From Fodinibacter sp963833495 (GTDB lineage: Bacteria > Actinomycetota > Actinomycetes > Actinomycetales > Dermatophilaceae), in contig CAWHYJ010000017.1 of assembly GCA_963833495.1 (NCBI GenBank), positions 1 to 64,000 of the forward strand: 64,000 bases of DNA. Direction: 5' to 3'. Both the position numbers and the translations under genes were made by a program. Below, one piece after another: positions 16,082 through 26,228 of this stretch. Numbering within the stretch: position 1 is the first letter of the stretch; the number at the start of each line of letters is the position of its first letter. Under the pieces are notes generated by a model that saw only the letters and a list, made by a program, of their open reading frames with translations, was not told the DNA's origin and searched no databases.

Positions 16082-17740
16082 TCAGCGGTAGAAGCCGTGG
16101 CGGGCCAGCGGGTGGAGCAGCTCGCGCTCCTCGTAGGCCAGGTGCGACAGCAGGGTGTCGGTGAGGAGGTCGACGACGTGCTGGAGGCGGTCGAGGGCGC
16201 CGGGCTCGTCGGACACCAGGGCCACGAGCGCCCGGTCGACGTCGTCGAGCACGTCGTGGATCACCTCGTGCTCCTCCTCGAGCCGGTCGATCACCGGCAC
16301 CGCGTCGGGGTCGCTGGACCGCAGGTGCGGGAAGATGCCGGTGTCCTCGAGCCCGTGGTGGCCGGTCACGATCCGGCAGTACGACTCGCAGTAGGCACCG
16401 AGCGTCCAGTTGTTCTGGCGCATCGTCATCGCGTTCACCGCCGACCGGGCCGACCCGACCGCGAGGTGCCCGCGCACGACCTGCTCGACAACGTCACGCA
16501 CCTGGGTCAGCTCGGCCCGCAGGTGGTCGTGCACCTCCTTGAGGTGGCGCGGCACCGCCAGCTGGGCCGGGCCGTAGGCGGCCTGCTCCGCCGGGTCGGG
16601 TCGCACCGGGTAGGCCGGCCGGCTCGCCTCGTCCCACGGCAGGATGCCGGTGAGCCGGGTCCCGTCGTCGGGCGTGGGGACGACGACGTCGGCGAAGGAC
16701 GTGGAAGTCGTTGCAGCAGAATCAGGTTGACCGGAAACCGGTGCATCGCGTCCGCCCGACGCAAGGGCACCGCTGGGCACGGCATCCGCGGCCGCAGCCG
16801 ACGGGTCCCGGCCCGTGCCGACGGACGGTGACGACACGGCATCCGGCGCCACGGCGCGGCGCTCGCGCTCGGCCGCCACGAGGTCGCGCACCAGGGGCGC
16901 CACCTCCTCGCCGAAGCGTCGCACGTCGTCGGGGTCGTCGGTGCCCAGGATGTAGGTGGCCATCCCCTGCTCGAGGGTGAGGGTGGCGAGCTGCTCGGCC
17001 CAGTCGCCGGGCCGCCCGCGCAGGAAGCCGCCGCCCGAACCGAACGACCCCGACACGTTGTAGAGCCGCCGCACGGCCTCGGGCGCCCGACCGGCCGCCA
17101 CCGCCGCCTCGTCGATCCGTTCGTTGAGCTCGCCGAGCGTCTCCGGCCCGGCGTAGCCCTGGCTCGGCAGCCAGCCGTCGGCGAGCCGCCCGGTGAGCCG
17201 CAGCATCCGCGGCTTGTAGGCCCCCACCCAGATGCCCACCGGGTGCACGGGCGCCGGCCCCGAGTGCAGCCCCGACGCCCGGTGGTGAGCACCGTCCAGG
17301 CGCACTGAGCCCGATCCAGCCCACATCGCCCGGATGACGCCGATCGCCTCCTCGAGCGCGTCGACCGCCTCACCCGGCGAGAGCCGCACCCCGCCGGCCG
17401 CCTCGATGGCGTCCCAGAACGCGCCGGTGCCGATGCCGAGCTCGACCCGGCCACCGCTGAGGATGTCGAGCGAGGCCACCGACCCGGCGAGCACGACGGG
17501 GTTGCGCAGCGGCAGGTTCGCCACGTTGGGGGCGACCCGCAGGGTGGAGGTGCGGGCCGCGACGACCGACAGCAGCGTCCAGGCGTCGAGGTGGCGCGCC
17601 TGGTACGGGTGGTCCTGCACGGTCAGCAGGTCGAGCCCGCTGACCTCGGCCACGGCGGCCAGCTCGAGCACGTGGTGCGCCGAGGCCGCGTCGGGGGAGG
17701 GGAACAGCCCGAACTCGAGCCCGTGGCCGTAGTCGGTCAC
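16082..17740 (-). CDS. Fusion of LLM-class F420-dependent oxidoreductase and hemerythrin HHE domain
   Basis: 552 residues. Residues about 1-310 are a luciferase-like (LLM) flavin/F420 oxidoreductase: FGLFPSPDAASAHHV, LTVQDHPYQARHLD, SGGRVELGIGTGAFWD and WVGAYKPRMLRL fit the family. A low-complexity Ala/Pro/Ser linker (about 320-380) leads to a C-terminal hemerythrin domain of about 160 residues with the His/Glu iron ligands spread over HLKEVHDHL, GHHGLEDTGIFPHL, LEEEHEVIHDVL and HLAYEERELL. The fusion suggests F420H2 chemistry coupled to O2, NO or iron sensing. GTG at 17740 overlaps the stop of the TPR gene (GTGA). Confidence 0.85.
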   Translation of the reverse strand: MTDYGHGLEFGLFPSPDAASAHHVLELAAVAEVSGLDLLTVQDHPYQARHLDAWTLLSVVAARTSTLRVAPNVANLPLRNPVVLAGSVASLDILSGGRVELGIGTGAFWDAIEAAGGVRLSPGEAVDALEEAIGVIRAMWAGSGSVRLDGAHHRASGLHSGPAPVHPVGIWVGAYKPRMLRLTGRLADGWLPSQGYAGPETLGELNERIDEAAVAAGRAPEAVRRLYNVSGSFGSGGGFLRGRPGDWAEQLATLTLEQGMATYILGTDDPDDVRRFGEEVAPLVRDLVAAERERRAVAPDAVSSPSVGTGRDPSAAAADAVPSGALASGGRDAPVSGQPDSAATTSTSFADVVVPTPDDGTRLTGILPWDEASRPAYPVRPDPAEQAAYGPAQLAVPRHLKEVHDHLRAELTQVRDVVEQVVRGHLAVGSARSAVNAMTMRQNNWTLGAYCESYCRIVTGHHGLEDTGIFPHLRSSDPDAVPVIDRLEEEHEVIHDVLDDVDRALVALVSDEPGALDRLQHVVDLLTDTLLSHLAYEERELLHPLARHGFYR

Positions 17741-18126
17741 CCGTCGGCGCCCCGGTCCTCGCGTGGCAGGCGACCCGACGCGGCATACCCGCCGAGCAGC
17801 TCGGCCATCGCGAGGTGCGGCTTGGCCTCGTCGTGTCGGCCCTGGCGCTGCAGGGTGCGGCCGAGCACGAGGTTGGCATAGGCGTCGTCGGGGACGTCGG
17901 CCAGCACCGCCCGGGTCACCCGCTCGGCGCGACCGAGCTGGGCGGAGTGGAAGTAGGAGCGTGCGAGCAGCAGCCGCAGCTCGGTGGTGCCGTGCAGCGG
18001 CGGCGCGAGTGCGCTCTCGTCGACGAGCGTGGCGAGCGCCTCGGCCGCGGCCTGGTACTCGCCGTGCTCGAACAGCCCGCGAGCGCGCTCGTAGCGCTCG
18101 GCCATGTCGGAGCCGGGAGTGGTCAT
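17737..18126 (-). CDS. Tetratricopeptide-repeat protein
   Basis: 129 residues forming about two to three TPR-like helix pairs: YERARGLFEHGEYQAAAEAL (about 11-30), ELRLLLARSYFHSAQLGRAE (about 47-66) and YANLVLGRTLQRQGRHDEA (about 80-98). There is no enzyme domain or export signal, so it probably acts as a cytoplasmic scaffold. Its stop overlaps the start of the LLM-hemerythrin gene by GTGA, implying coupled synthesis and possibly a physical partnership. ATG at 18126 is chosen because the preceding 60 residues of the open frame have no TPR character; an internal Met eight codons later is an alternative. Confidence 0.8.
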   Translation of the reverse strand: MTTPGSDMAERYERARGLFEHGEYQAAAEALATLVDESALAPPLHGTTELRLLLARSYFHSAQLGRAERVTRAVLADVPDDAYANLVLGRTLQRQGRHDEAKPHLAMAELLGGYAASGRLPREDRGADG

Positions 18127-18262
18127 GGGCTCCACAACACCACATCCGATCGCCCGATTCCGGATGCCGGTGCCACCGACCGCGCTCGGCGCGGAAGGGT
18201 GCACGACAGGTCCACAGCACGCGCCCAGCCCCGGCCCAGCCCACAGCCCTAGGCTCGCCCGG

Positions 18263-19164
18263 GTGAGGACCACCCGGGCGACGGAGCACCTGATCGTCGA
18301 CGTGCCCGGCCACCCGGGCGCCACCCTGCGCGTCGAGGTGCAACCACCCCGACGCCCCGGTGACGGCGCTGTTCAGCTCGGGCCTGGGGCTCCCGCTCGA
18401 CCTGTGGCACCCGGTCACCGGCCTGCTGCCCGACGTGCGGTGCGTGCTCTTCGACCGCCCCGGTATGGGCGGGTCCACCCCGTGGCACCGGGCGGTCGCC
18501 CTGCCCGAGGGCGTCGACCTGCTCGCGACCGTGCTCGCCGCCGCGCACCCCGAGGCCCCGACCGACCCGGTGGTCGTCGTCGGCCACTCGCACGGAGGCC
18601 TGTTCGCCGAGGGCCTGGCCCGCACCCGTCCTGACCTGGTGCGCGGCCTGGTGCTCGTCGACGCCTCCGACCCGGAGTTCGAGGCGACCCGGCTGCAGCT
18701 CGGCGGGCCGGCGGCGACCTGGGCCGCCTGGGTGGCCGGCCGCCCATGGCTGGCGGGGGTCGCGCCTGACCTCGCGGCCAGCGTCGTGCTCGTCGGGGGC
18801 ACCACCCGTCCGGCATCCGCCCACGCGCACCGCGCCCTGGCGACGGCCTACGGCCAGCCGGCCCAGCTCGAGGCGACCGTGGCCGAGCTGGCCGCCGTGG
18901 GCGACGACGCCCGCGACCTCCTCGCGCTCGCGACCGCCCACCCGCTGCCCGACGTGCCGGTACAGCTCGTCGTGGCGGCCAGGACCGGCCGGCTGACGCA
19001 CCGCCGGCGCCGACAGCTGGCTGCGCCGGATGACCGACCGCGCCGCCGTGCTCGGCGCCGGCACCGTGCGCACCGACGTCGACTCCGGTCACCTGGTCAT
19101 GCTCGACGCGCCGGATGCCGTCGCCCGCGCCGTGCGCGCCTGCCTCACTACCCGAGGCCGCTGA
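18263..19164 (+). pseudogene. Alpha/beta hydrolase with two frameshifts
   Basis: An alpha/beta hydrolase readable only by joining three frames. From GTG 18263 it gives TEHLIVDVPGHPGATLRVEV; near 18341 the frame shifts to ALFSSGLGLPLDLWHPV, followed by FDRPGMGGST and the nucleophile elbow VVVGHSHGGLFAEGL. Near 19000 it shifts again to ADSWLRRMTDRAAVL and the catalytic-His strand TDVDSGHLVMLDAPDAV, stopping at 19162-19164. All catalytic elements survive, so the shifts may be sequencing indels or recent inactivation. The tail overlaps the convergent Abhydrolase_9 gene by 17 bases. Confidence 0.75.
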
Positions 19165-20854
19165 TCGCCTTCTCGATGGCGGCGATCTCGGTGTCCGGCA
19201 ACGACGGCGGGCCGACGATCTCCGACCAGGCCGTGACGACCGTCGAGTCGTAGACGTGGCCGTGGCCCGGCGGCACTCCGTTGGCGTTGAACTGGTCGAC
19301 CGTCGCCTGCCACCCGCTGACCACCGGCCAGGCGACCACCCGCGGGCTCACGTCGGGGCCGCGCGGGTCGAGCCACGCCTGGTGGTCGGCCGTCCACGCG
19401 ACGATCGGGTCGGAGGCGTGGGTGAGGTAGATGATCGGGTTGTCGGTGGTCCAGGTGAGCGTCTGGTCGGTGAGCTCGCTCGCGGTCGTGGCCACCCGCG
19501 CCAGACCACCGTCGCCGTAGAGCGGCCGCCAGACCGGCGATCCGGGCTGGCGGCCGGCCACGACCTTCTGCCAGGTCGGGTCGAAGCTCGGCGGCCCGAT
19601 GAGCAGGGCCCCGTCGGTGGTCGTCGACATGTCCTCGACGCTGGTGAAGGCGCTGTCCGTGGAGAAGGCGCCCAGGCTCTCGCCGAAGACGTAGAGCTCC
19701 GGGCGCTGGTCGGCCGGCAGGCTGTCGAGCTCGACGCGCAGGGCGGTGATCAGCGTCTCGGCGTTGCTCGCCGCCCGGCTCCGGTCGACGAGGAAGGACA
19801 GCCAGCTCGGCAGGTAGGAGTACTGGGTCGACACGATGGCGACGTCGCCGTGGGTCGCGTAGTCGAGGGAGTCGGCCGCCTTGGGGTCGATCCAGCCGCT
19901 GCCGGTGGTGCCGGCGACGGCGATCGCCTTGCGGTCGAAGCCGCCCAGCTTGCGCAGCTCCTCGACCGCGAGCTGCGCCCTCTCGCCCGGGGTCTCAGCG
20001 GCCTCGAGCCCGACGAAGGCCCGCACCGGCTCGACCGCCTTCGGGTCGCCGACGACCGCGGAGATCTCTGCGGCGGTGGGCCCGGAGGCGACGAACGCGC
20101 GCCCCTCGCGGCCGAGGCTCTCCCAGGTGACGACCGAGGTCGGGCCACCCGACCGGTTCGGCACCTCCGGGTTGACCACCCCGGGCTTGTCGTCGTTGTT
20201 GTTCTCGGCGAAGATCGCGTCGGCCACCTTGATCGCGCCCCCGTAGAGGAAGCCGGAGAAGAACATCCAGCTGGCGACGCCCGTGACGACGATGGCGATC
20301 AGCCAGGCCACCCGCGTCGGCAGCAGTCGCCCGAGCGGGCGGAACAGTGCGCGACCCACCCACTTGATCGCCCGCCCGATGCCGATGAGCAGCGCGGCGA
20401 CCAGCAGGCCCAGCAGCGGCCCGACCAGCCAGAGCAGCGGCACCGAGGTGTCCATGCCGAGCAGCTCGCGCTGCCCGGACTGGAAGCTGCGGCCGAGCCA
20501 GCCTCCGACAAGCAGCACGACCACGGCGAGCACCGCCAGCACCTGCCAGGCGATCCGCCGGGCGCCGGGCGGCAGGTTGGGCAGGCCGAGGGCCCGGTAG
20601 GCCCAGCCGACGAAGGCACCGAGGCCGTAGCCGGTGGCGATGCAGAGACCGGTCACGAGGGCCTGGAGGAACCAGGCCCGCGGCACCAGCGACGGGGTCA
20701 CGCTCATCGCCCCGAAGGTGAGGCCGAGCACGGCACCGGCCAGCGACAGCCGGCCCGGCCGCCGTCGGCGACGCTGCTCGGGAGCCGGCGACTCGGCGTC
20801 CGGGGTGCCCTCGGCGGGCGCCACCTCGGTGGGTTCGGCCGTCATGGCGGTCAT
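19148..20854 (-). CDS. Abhydrolase_9 (DUF2319) integral-membrane serine hydrolase
   Basis: 568 residues: a cytoplasmic tail rich in Glu/Pro/Arg, then about five to six membrane helices (residues about 38-225; the first includes MSVTPSLVPRAWFLQALVTG), then a soluble alpha/beta-hydrolase-like domain with the nucleophile motif VFGESLGAFS (about 355) and GALLIGPPSFDPTW, ITYLTHASDPI-type and HGHVYDS segments. The substrate is unknown; members are common in actinobacteria. It lies 23 bases downstream of lysX on the same strand and is likely co-transcribed, which hints at a membrane-lipid role. A full-length paralogue is at 40302-42011. Confidence 0.87.
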   Translation of the reverse strand: MTAMTAEPTEVAPAEGTPDAESPAPEQRRRRRPGRLSLAGAVLGLTFGAMSVTPSLVPRAWFLQALVTGLCIATGYGLGAFVGWAYRALGLPNLPPGARRIAWQVLAVLAVVVLLVGGWLGRSFQSGQRELLGMDTSVPLLWLVGPLLGLLVAALLIGIGRAIKWVGRALFRPLGRLLPTRVAWLIAIVVTGVASWMFFSGFLYGGAIKVADAIFAENNNDDKPGVVNPEVPNRSGGPTSVVTWESLGREGRAFVASGPTAAEISAVVGDPKAVEPVRAFVGLEAAETPGERAQLAVEELRKLGGFDRKAIAVAGTTGSGWIDPKAADSLDYATHGDVAIVSTQYSYLPSWLSFLVDRSRAASNAETLITALRVELDSLPADQRPELYVFGESLGAFSTDSAFTSVEDMSTTTDGALLIGPPSFDPTWQKVVAGRQPGSPVWRPLYGDGGLARVATTASELTDQTLTWTTDNPIIYLTHASDPIVAWTADHQAWLDPRGPDVSPRVVAWPVVSGWQATVDQFNANGVPPGHGHVYDSTVVTAWSEIVGPPSLPDTEIAAIEKAISGLG

Positions 20855-20877
20855 CTCGGCTCCTGGGGAGGGATGTG

Positions 20878-23800
20878 TCAGGTGGGCTTGGTGATCGGGA
20901 ACAGGATGGTGTCACGGATGCCGAGACCGGTCAGGTTCATGACCAGCCGGTCCACGCCCATCCCCATGCCGCCGGTCGGGGGCATGCCGTACTCGAGCGC
21001 CGCGAGGAAGTCCTCGTCGACCTCCATCGCCTCCGGATCGCCGGCCGCCGCGAGCAGCGACTGCTCGACGAGCCGGGCGCGCTGGTCGACGGGGTCGATC
21101 AGCTCGCTGTAGGCCGTGCCCTGCTCCGACCCCCAGATGACCAGGTCCCACTTCTCCACCAGCTTGGGGTCGTCGCGGTGCACCCGGGTGAGCGGCGAGG
21201 TGTCGCGCGGGAAGTCGGTGTAGAACACCGGCGTGGTCGTCTGCCCCTCGCACAGCTCGCCGTAGACCTCCTCGAGCACCGCGCCCCAGCTGAGCCCGGG
21301 GTCGAGGTCGAGCCCGATGGCGCGGGCGTGGCGCTGCAGCTCGGGGAGTGGTGTCGCCGTGGAGACCTCCTCGCCGAGCGCGGTCGAGACGGCTGTGCAG
21401 ATCGGGATGGCGGGCCAGTCCCCGGACAGGTCGAACTCCTCGATGGTGCCGTCGGGGCGTGGCCGGCGAGCGACGGGCCGGCCGTAGACCGCGACCGCGG
21501 CCTCCTTGATGAGCTCCTGGGTGAGCAGCCGCATCGAGACGTAGTCGTTGTAGGTGCCGTAGACCTCGAGCGAGGTGAACTCGGGGTTGTGCGAGGAGTC
21601 GGCGCCCTCGTTGCGGAACTGCCGACCGAGCTCGAAGACCTGCTCCATGCCCCCGACGACGAGCCGCTTGAGGTGCAGCTCGGTCGCGATGCGCAGCGAC
21701 AGCTCGAGGTCGTAGGCGTTGATGTGGGTCTGGAACGGGCGGGCGTTCGCCCCGCCGTGCACCAGCTGGAGGATCGGCGTCTCGACCTCGACGTAACCGC
21801 GGTTGTGCAGCGACTCGCGGATGCTGCGCACCACCGTCGAGCGCAGGTAGGCGATGTCGCGCGCCGCGGGCCGCACGATCAGGTCGACGTAGCGCATCCG
21901 CACCCGGGCCTCGGGGTCGGTGAGGCCGAGCCGCTTGTCGGGCAGCGGCCGCAGCGACTTCGACGTGAGCGCGAACGAGTGCGCGTCGACGCTCAGCTCG
22001 CCGTGGTTCGACGCGACGACGTCACCGGTGACGCCGACGTGGTCGCCGAGGTCGAGGCTTCGGAAGAGCCGGTGCTGCTCCTCGCCGAGCACCGCCCGCG
22101 AGGCCAGCACCTGCACGTCGCCCGAGCCGTCGCGGATGGTGAGGAAGCACAGGCCACCGTGGTCGCGCTTGCGCATCACCCGCCCGACGACGGAGACGAC
22201 CTGGTCGGTGCGCGTGCCCGCGGGCAGGTCCCCGACGGCCGACCGCACCTCGGACAGGGCATGGGTTCGGGGGTAGCCGACCGGGTAGGGGTCGACGCCG
22301 GCCTCCTGCAGCCGGGTCAGCTTGGCGCGCCGAACCCGCTCCTGGTCGGGCAGACGCCGGGCGGTCAGCGCCTGCTCGAGGCGGTCGGGCTCGGCCGGGA
22401 TCGCGGCCCGGACCTGGGCGGCATACGCCTCGTCGGCGTGCTCGAGCTCACCCGCCCCGGGGCGCCCACGGCGCAGGATCGACCTGATCGAGGGAGCGGT
22501 GAGGAAGCCTTCGGCACTGCCGGCGGCGACCCCCACGCGCGGCAGGTCGGAGGAGTACTCGAAGCAGATGAAGCGTGGCTGCCACTCGGGCAGGTACTTC
22601 GCGTTGGAGCGGTAGAGCGACTCGAGCTGCCAGTTGCGGCTGGCGAGCAGCAGGGCCTGCCGGCCCAGCCGGGCCATCGGGCCCGCCCCGAGCTCCTCAC
22701 CGCGGGTGAAGGCCTCGCGGAACATCGCGAAGTTCAGCGACACCCGGCGCACGCCCAGCCGGGGCGCCTGCTCGGCCAGCGAGCTGACGAGCAGCTCGAC
22801 GAGACCGTTGTCGGCGGTGGGGTCGCGGCGCATCAGGTCGAGCGACAGCCCGTTGCGGCCCCACGGCACCAGGCTGATGAACCCGCGCAGCGCGCCCTCG
22901 TGCGTCACGGGCCTCGACGAGCACGCAGTCGCCGTCGAGCGGGTCGCCGAGCCGGCCCAGCGCCATCGAGAAGCCGCGCTCGTCCCCACCGTCACCGCGC
23001 CACGACGCCGCCGACGCGGCCAGCCGGTCGAAGTCCTCCGCGGTCAGCGTGTCGTGGCGGCGCACCTCGACCTCGTAGCCACGGCGGTGCAGCCGGCTCA
23101 CGGCCTGGCGCACCGGCTTCAGGCCGGGAGCGTTGAGCGAGAACGCGCCGAGGTCGAGGATCGCCTCGTCACCGATCTCGAAGACGGTGAGCCCGGCCTC
23201 CTCGAACGCGCGGGCCCCCTCGGACCCGGCCGCCATGACCGCGAGCGACCAGCCGTTGGCCCGGGCGTCGCGCCGCCACGCCTCGATGGCGGCGGGCCAG
23301 TGCTCGGGGTCGCCGACCGGGTTGCCGCTGGCCAGGCTGACGCCACGCACGACGCGGTACGAGACGCCGGCGCGCGCCTGCGCCGGGACCGCGTGGTCCC
23401 ACACGACGGCCTTGTCACGGCGGGTGGCGAAGTAGCCGAGCGAGTCGAGCTCGCCGTGATCACGCTGCATCGTGCGCACCACGGCCTCGTCGGGAGCGCC
23501 CAGCGTGCGGGTGTAGCGCGGTGACCGGAACAGCACGGCCGCGCTGCCGAGCACCACGGCCGCACCCATCACGTTGAGCAGCACCCGTACCCACAACGGT
23601 GCGACCACCCCGGGGTTGGCGACCAGCCCGAGGTCGCCCAGCAGCACGTTCGCGACGGCGTCGCCGGCGCCGACCGAGTCAGCGTTGGCGAAGGTGGTGA
23701 GCAGCCAGGAGCCCACGAGCGAGACCACGACGGCGCCGAGGACGAAGACGATCAGGGCGCTCAGCCCGGCCCGGCGGGCGGTGCGGGCGATGAACTGGCG

Positions 23801-24238
23801 CCGGGCGACGACGGCGACGACGAGCAGCGCGACGGCGACGACGAGCCCCACCGCGTCGAGCACGTCGCGGTCGTCACCGGCGAGCGAGGCCACCCGGCCG
23901 ATGCTCGGCAGCACGAGCAGGAGCACCACGAACGCCCACCAGGCCGACCGCAGCCGCCGGCGCAGGCCCACCCCGAGCGCGAAGAGCACCGCGGCGTACA
24001 CGAGGTTCGGCACGATCGGCACGACCGCGAGCGAGACCGGGTCGTCACTGCGGTCGAAGAAGCGGTTCAGGGGCGGCACGAGCCATGCCACGACCACGAC
24101 CGTCGAGAGCACGAAGGCGAACGCCGCCAGCCAGTCCGGCCACCGGTCGTCGTTCAGGGACACCCGCCGGACGGGTGCCTGGTGCTCGGCCGGCGCGCGA
24201 TCACGCGTTGAGCGCGTCGCACCTTCCGTTGCGGTCAT
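20878..24238 (-). pseudogene. lysX: LysX: lysylphosphatidylglycerol synthase / lysyl-tRNA synthetase, one frameshift
   Basis: LysX makes Lys-tRNA and transfers lysine to phosphatidylglycerol, lowering envelope charge and increasing resistance to cationic peptides. The N-terminal half (from ATG 24238) has a multi-helix membrane part and the start of the DUF2156 transferase domain (ELDSLGYFATRRDKAVVW, GNPVGDPEHW). The C-terminal half has the rest of that domain (LVPWGRNGLSLDLMRRDP), an OB fold (GRVMRKRDHGGLCFLTIRD) and a class II synthetase core (motif 2 FRNEGADSSHNPEFTSLE; motif 3 GMGMGVDRLVM). The halves are in different frames, joined near 22910 by what looks like one missing base; joined length is about 1,120 residues, normal for LysX. 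It may be a sequencing indel. Confidence 0.85.
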
Positions 24239-24422
24239 CTCGGATCCTCCAGAACTGCGGTTGCCAGGGGACAGTCAAGCAGTACGGTTGTTCCGCCATG
24301 GGACACATCCTGCGGCGCGGACACGGCATCGAGGGTCGTGCGACACGGCCGGCGGATCGAGCGGTGGATCCCCGCGTGGGCGGGCAAACGCCGCCGCGGC
24401 CGGCTGACGAGAGACTGTCTCC

Positions 24423-25154
24423 ATGTGGAACTGGTACGTCGAGAACGTCGTCGGCACGGGCCGTTCGGCCGCGCTGTGGATGCTCGTCGGCTTCGTCGTC
24501 ACGTACGCCGTCACCCGCACCATCACGGTGCGGATCAGGAACCGCAAGGACTCCGGCACCGCCGAGGAGGCCGGCCCCATCAAGGACGTGCACATCGGCG
24601 GGGTGCACGTGCACCACCAGGTGTGGGGCATCCTGCTCGTCCTCGTCGTGGGACTGCTGACCTTCCGGTTCCGGCCCGAGTCACCGTGGGTCGAGGTGCT
24701 GGCGACCCTGTTCGGGGTCGGCGCCGCCCTGGCCCTCGACGAGTTCGCCCTGTGGCTGCACCTCGAGGACGTCTACTGGTCCGAGGAGGGCAAGAAGTCG
24801 ATCGACGCCGTGATGATCGCGGCCGTGTTCGGTCTGGTGCTGCTCGTCGGCACCTCCCCCGTGGGGGTCAGCACCGAGGACCCCGCCGACGCCGGCGGGT
24901 GGATCGTGTTCACCGTCGTGCTGGTCCACCTCACGTTCTGCTTCGTCTGCCTGCTCAAGGGCAAGCTCCTCATGGGTCTCGCCGGCCTCCCGCTGCCCTT
25001 CCTCTCCACGCTCGGCGTGTGCCGCCTCGCCAAGCCCGAGTCGTTCTGGGCGCGGCGCTTCTACGGCGAGAAGAGGATGGCCCGCGCCACGAAGCGGCAC
25101 GCGAGGTACGAGGGTCGGCGGCTCGCCGCTCGCGACCGGCTCTTCGCCGGCTGA
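24423..25154 (+). CDS. Conserved integral membrane protein, unknown function
   Basis: 243 residues with about six membrane helices. A histidine cluster in KDVHIGGVHVHHQVWGILL (about 54-72) could bind metal, and FALWLHLEDVYWSEEGKKSID (about 107-127) is a conserved-looking acidic/aromatic stretch. The C-terminus is basic and ends in a cytoplasmic tail. I recognise the type as a recurring actinobacterial membrane protein but know no function. It is divergent from lysX; TTGCCA (24261-24266) and TACGGT (24283-24288), 16 bases apart, could be its promoter, although the leader would then be about 130 bases. Confidence 0.7.
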   Translation: MWNWYVENVVGTGRSAALWMLVGFVVTYAVTRTITVRIRNRKDSGTAEEAGPIKDVHIGGVHVHHQVWGILLVLVVGLLTFRFRPESPWVEVLATLFGVGAALALDEFALWLHLEDVYWSEEGKKSIDAVMIAAVFGLVLLVGTSPVGVSTEDPADAGGWIVFTVVLVHLTFCFVCLLKGKLLMGLAGLPLPFLSTLGVCRLAKPESFWARRFYGEKRMARATKRHARYEGRRLAARDRLFAG

Positions 25155-25273
25155 GTGGACGCCGGGCCGGCGCGGGGTCGCGGCGTGTCCACCCGCTCAC
25201 GTCAGTGAGAATGTCCTTTGCCGGTGGGACGCCCTTCTGGCGTGACGACGCGCCGCCCAGCGAGGAGACGACG

Positions 25274-26176
25274 GTGACCGAGACGACGAGGCACGAGGCG
25301 ACCACACCCGCGAGCGGCTCGACCGGCCTGCGCGGGTTCATGGACCGAGGCGGCCTGTGGCGCTACCTCGCGTTCCTCGTCGCCTACCTGGCGATCTACC
25401 TCGGGTCCAGCTTCGCCGGGAAGCTGTTCCCGGACCTGGCCGAGGCCGACCTGCTGAGCAGCCCGGGCGCGGTGTTGGCCCAGATGACCCTGCCCCTGCT
25501 CGTGGGGGCCGCCGTCCTCTTCGGGATGTCGTACTACCTCGGCTGGAACCGGGCGATCTTCGACCGCCAGCCGATCTACCGGTCCTGGTGGATGTGGCTC
25601 GGGCCCGCCGTCGCCCTCGTGCCCGTCCTCCTGCGCGTCGTGGGCATCAACTGGGGCGGCCCCTCCATCTCGGTCGTCGTGACCGTGCTGCTGAGCGGGC
25701 TGCTGGTCGGCGTCGTCGAGGAGCTGATGTACCGGGGCTTCGCCGTGAAGATGATCCGCGCCGGTGGGCACGGTGAGCTCGCCGTGGCTGCCCTGTCCTC
25801 GGCGGCCTTCGCCCTCTCGCACAGCACCAACCTCATCGGCGGGCAGGCCTTCACCACGGTCGCCTTCACCGTCTTCTACACCTTCGGGTTCGGGGCGCTC
25901 ATGTACCTGACCCTGCGGGCCACCGGCTTCCTCGTCTGGGCGATGCTCGTGCACGGCCTCACGGACCCGACGACGATCCTGGCCTCCGGCGGCATCGACA
26001 AGGTCTCCACAGGTCCCTCCACCAGCGGCCTCCTGCACGCCGCTGGCCTGTTCACCTTTCCCCTGGTCTTCATCGGCATCATCCTGCTGCTGTTCGTGCG
26101 CGGCCGGGTGGGCGAGAGGAACGGGGATGACGGGCACGTCGAGCCCGAGGTCGACGGGAAGCACGTCTCCGCCTGA
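25274..26176 (+). CDS. CPBP family intramembrane metalloprotease
   Basis: 300 residues with about eight membrane helices. The CPBP/CAAX-protease-like motifs are present: VVEELMYRGFAVKM (EExxxR type, about 147-160), FALSHSTN (about 183-190) and a third membrane motif LVHGLTDPTTI. The two Glu, Arg and two His residues form the glutamate-metal site in this family. Roles include prenyl-protein processing or self-immunity; no bacteriocin gene is adjacent. GTG at 25274 is chosen because GAGGAG (25262-25267) precedes it; an in-frame ATG at 25211 lacks such a site. Confidence 0.85.
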   Translation: MTETTRHEATTPASGSTGLRGFMDRGGLWRYLAFLVAYLAIYLGSSFAGKLFPDLAEADLLSSPGAVLAQMTLPLLVGAAVLFGMSYYLGWNRAIFDRQPIYRSWWMWLGPAVALVPVLLRVVGINWGGPSISVVVTVLLSGLLVGVVEELMYRGFAVKMIRAGGHGELAVAALSSAAFALSHSTNLIGGQAFTTVAFTVFYTFGFGALMYLTLRATGFLVWAMLVHGLTDPTTILASGGIDKVSTGPSTSGLLHAAGLFTFPLVFIGIILLLFVRGRVGERNGDDGHVEPEVDGKHVSA

Positions 26177-26228
26177 CCCGCCGCCCCTCTCGCGGGTCGG
26201 GTCCCGTTCGGGGGAGGATCGAGGCGTC

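Noticed and set aside
25211..25273. ATG at 25211 as the start of the CPBP protease
   Set aside because: No ribosome-binding site, while GAGGAG sits before GTG 25274.
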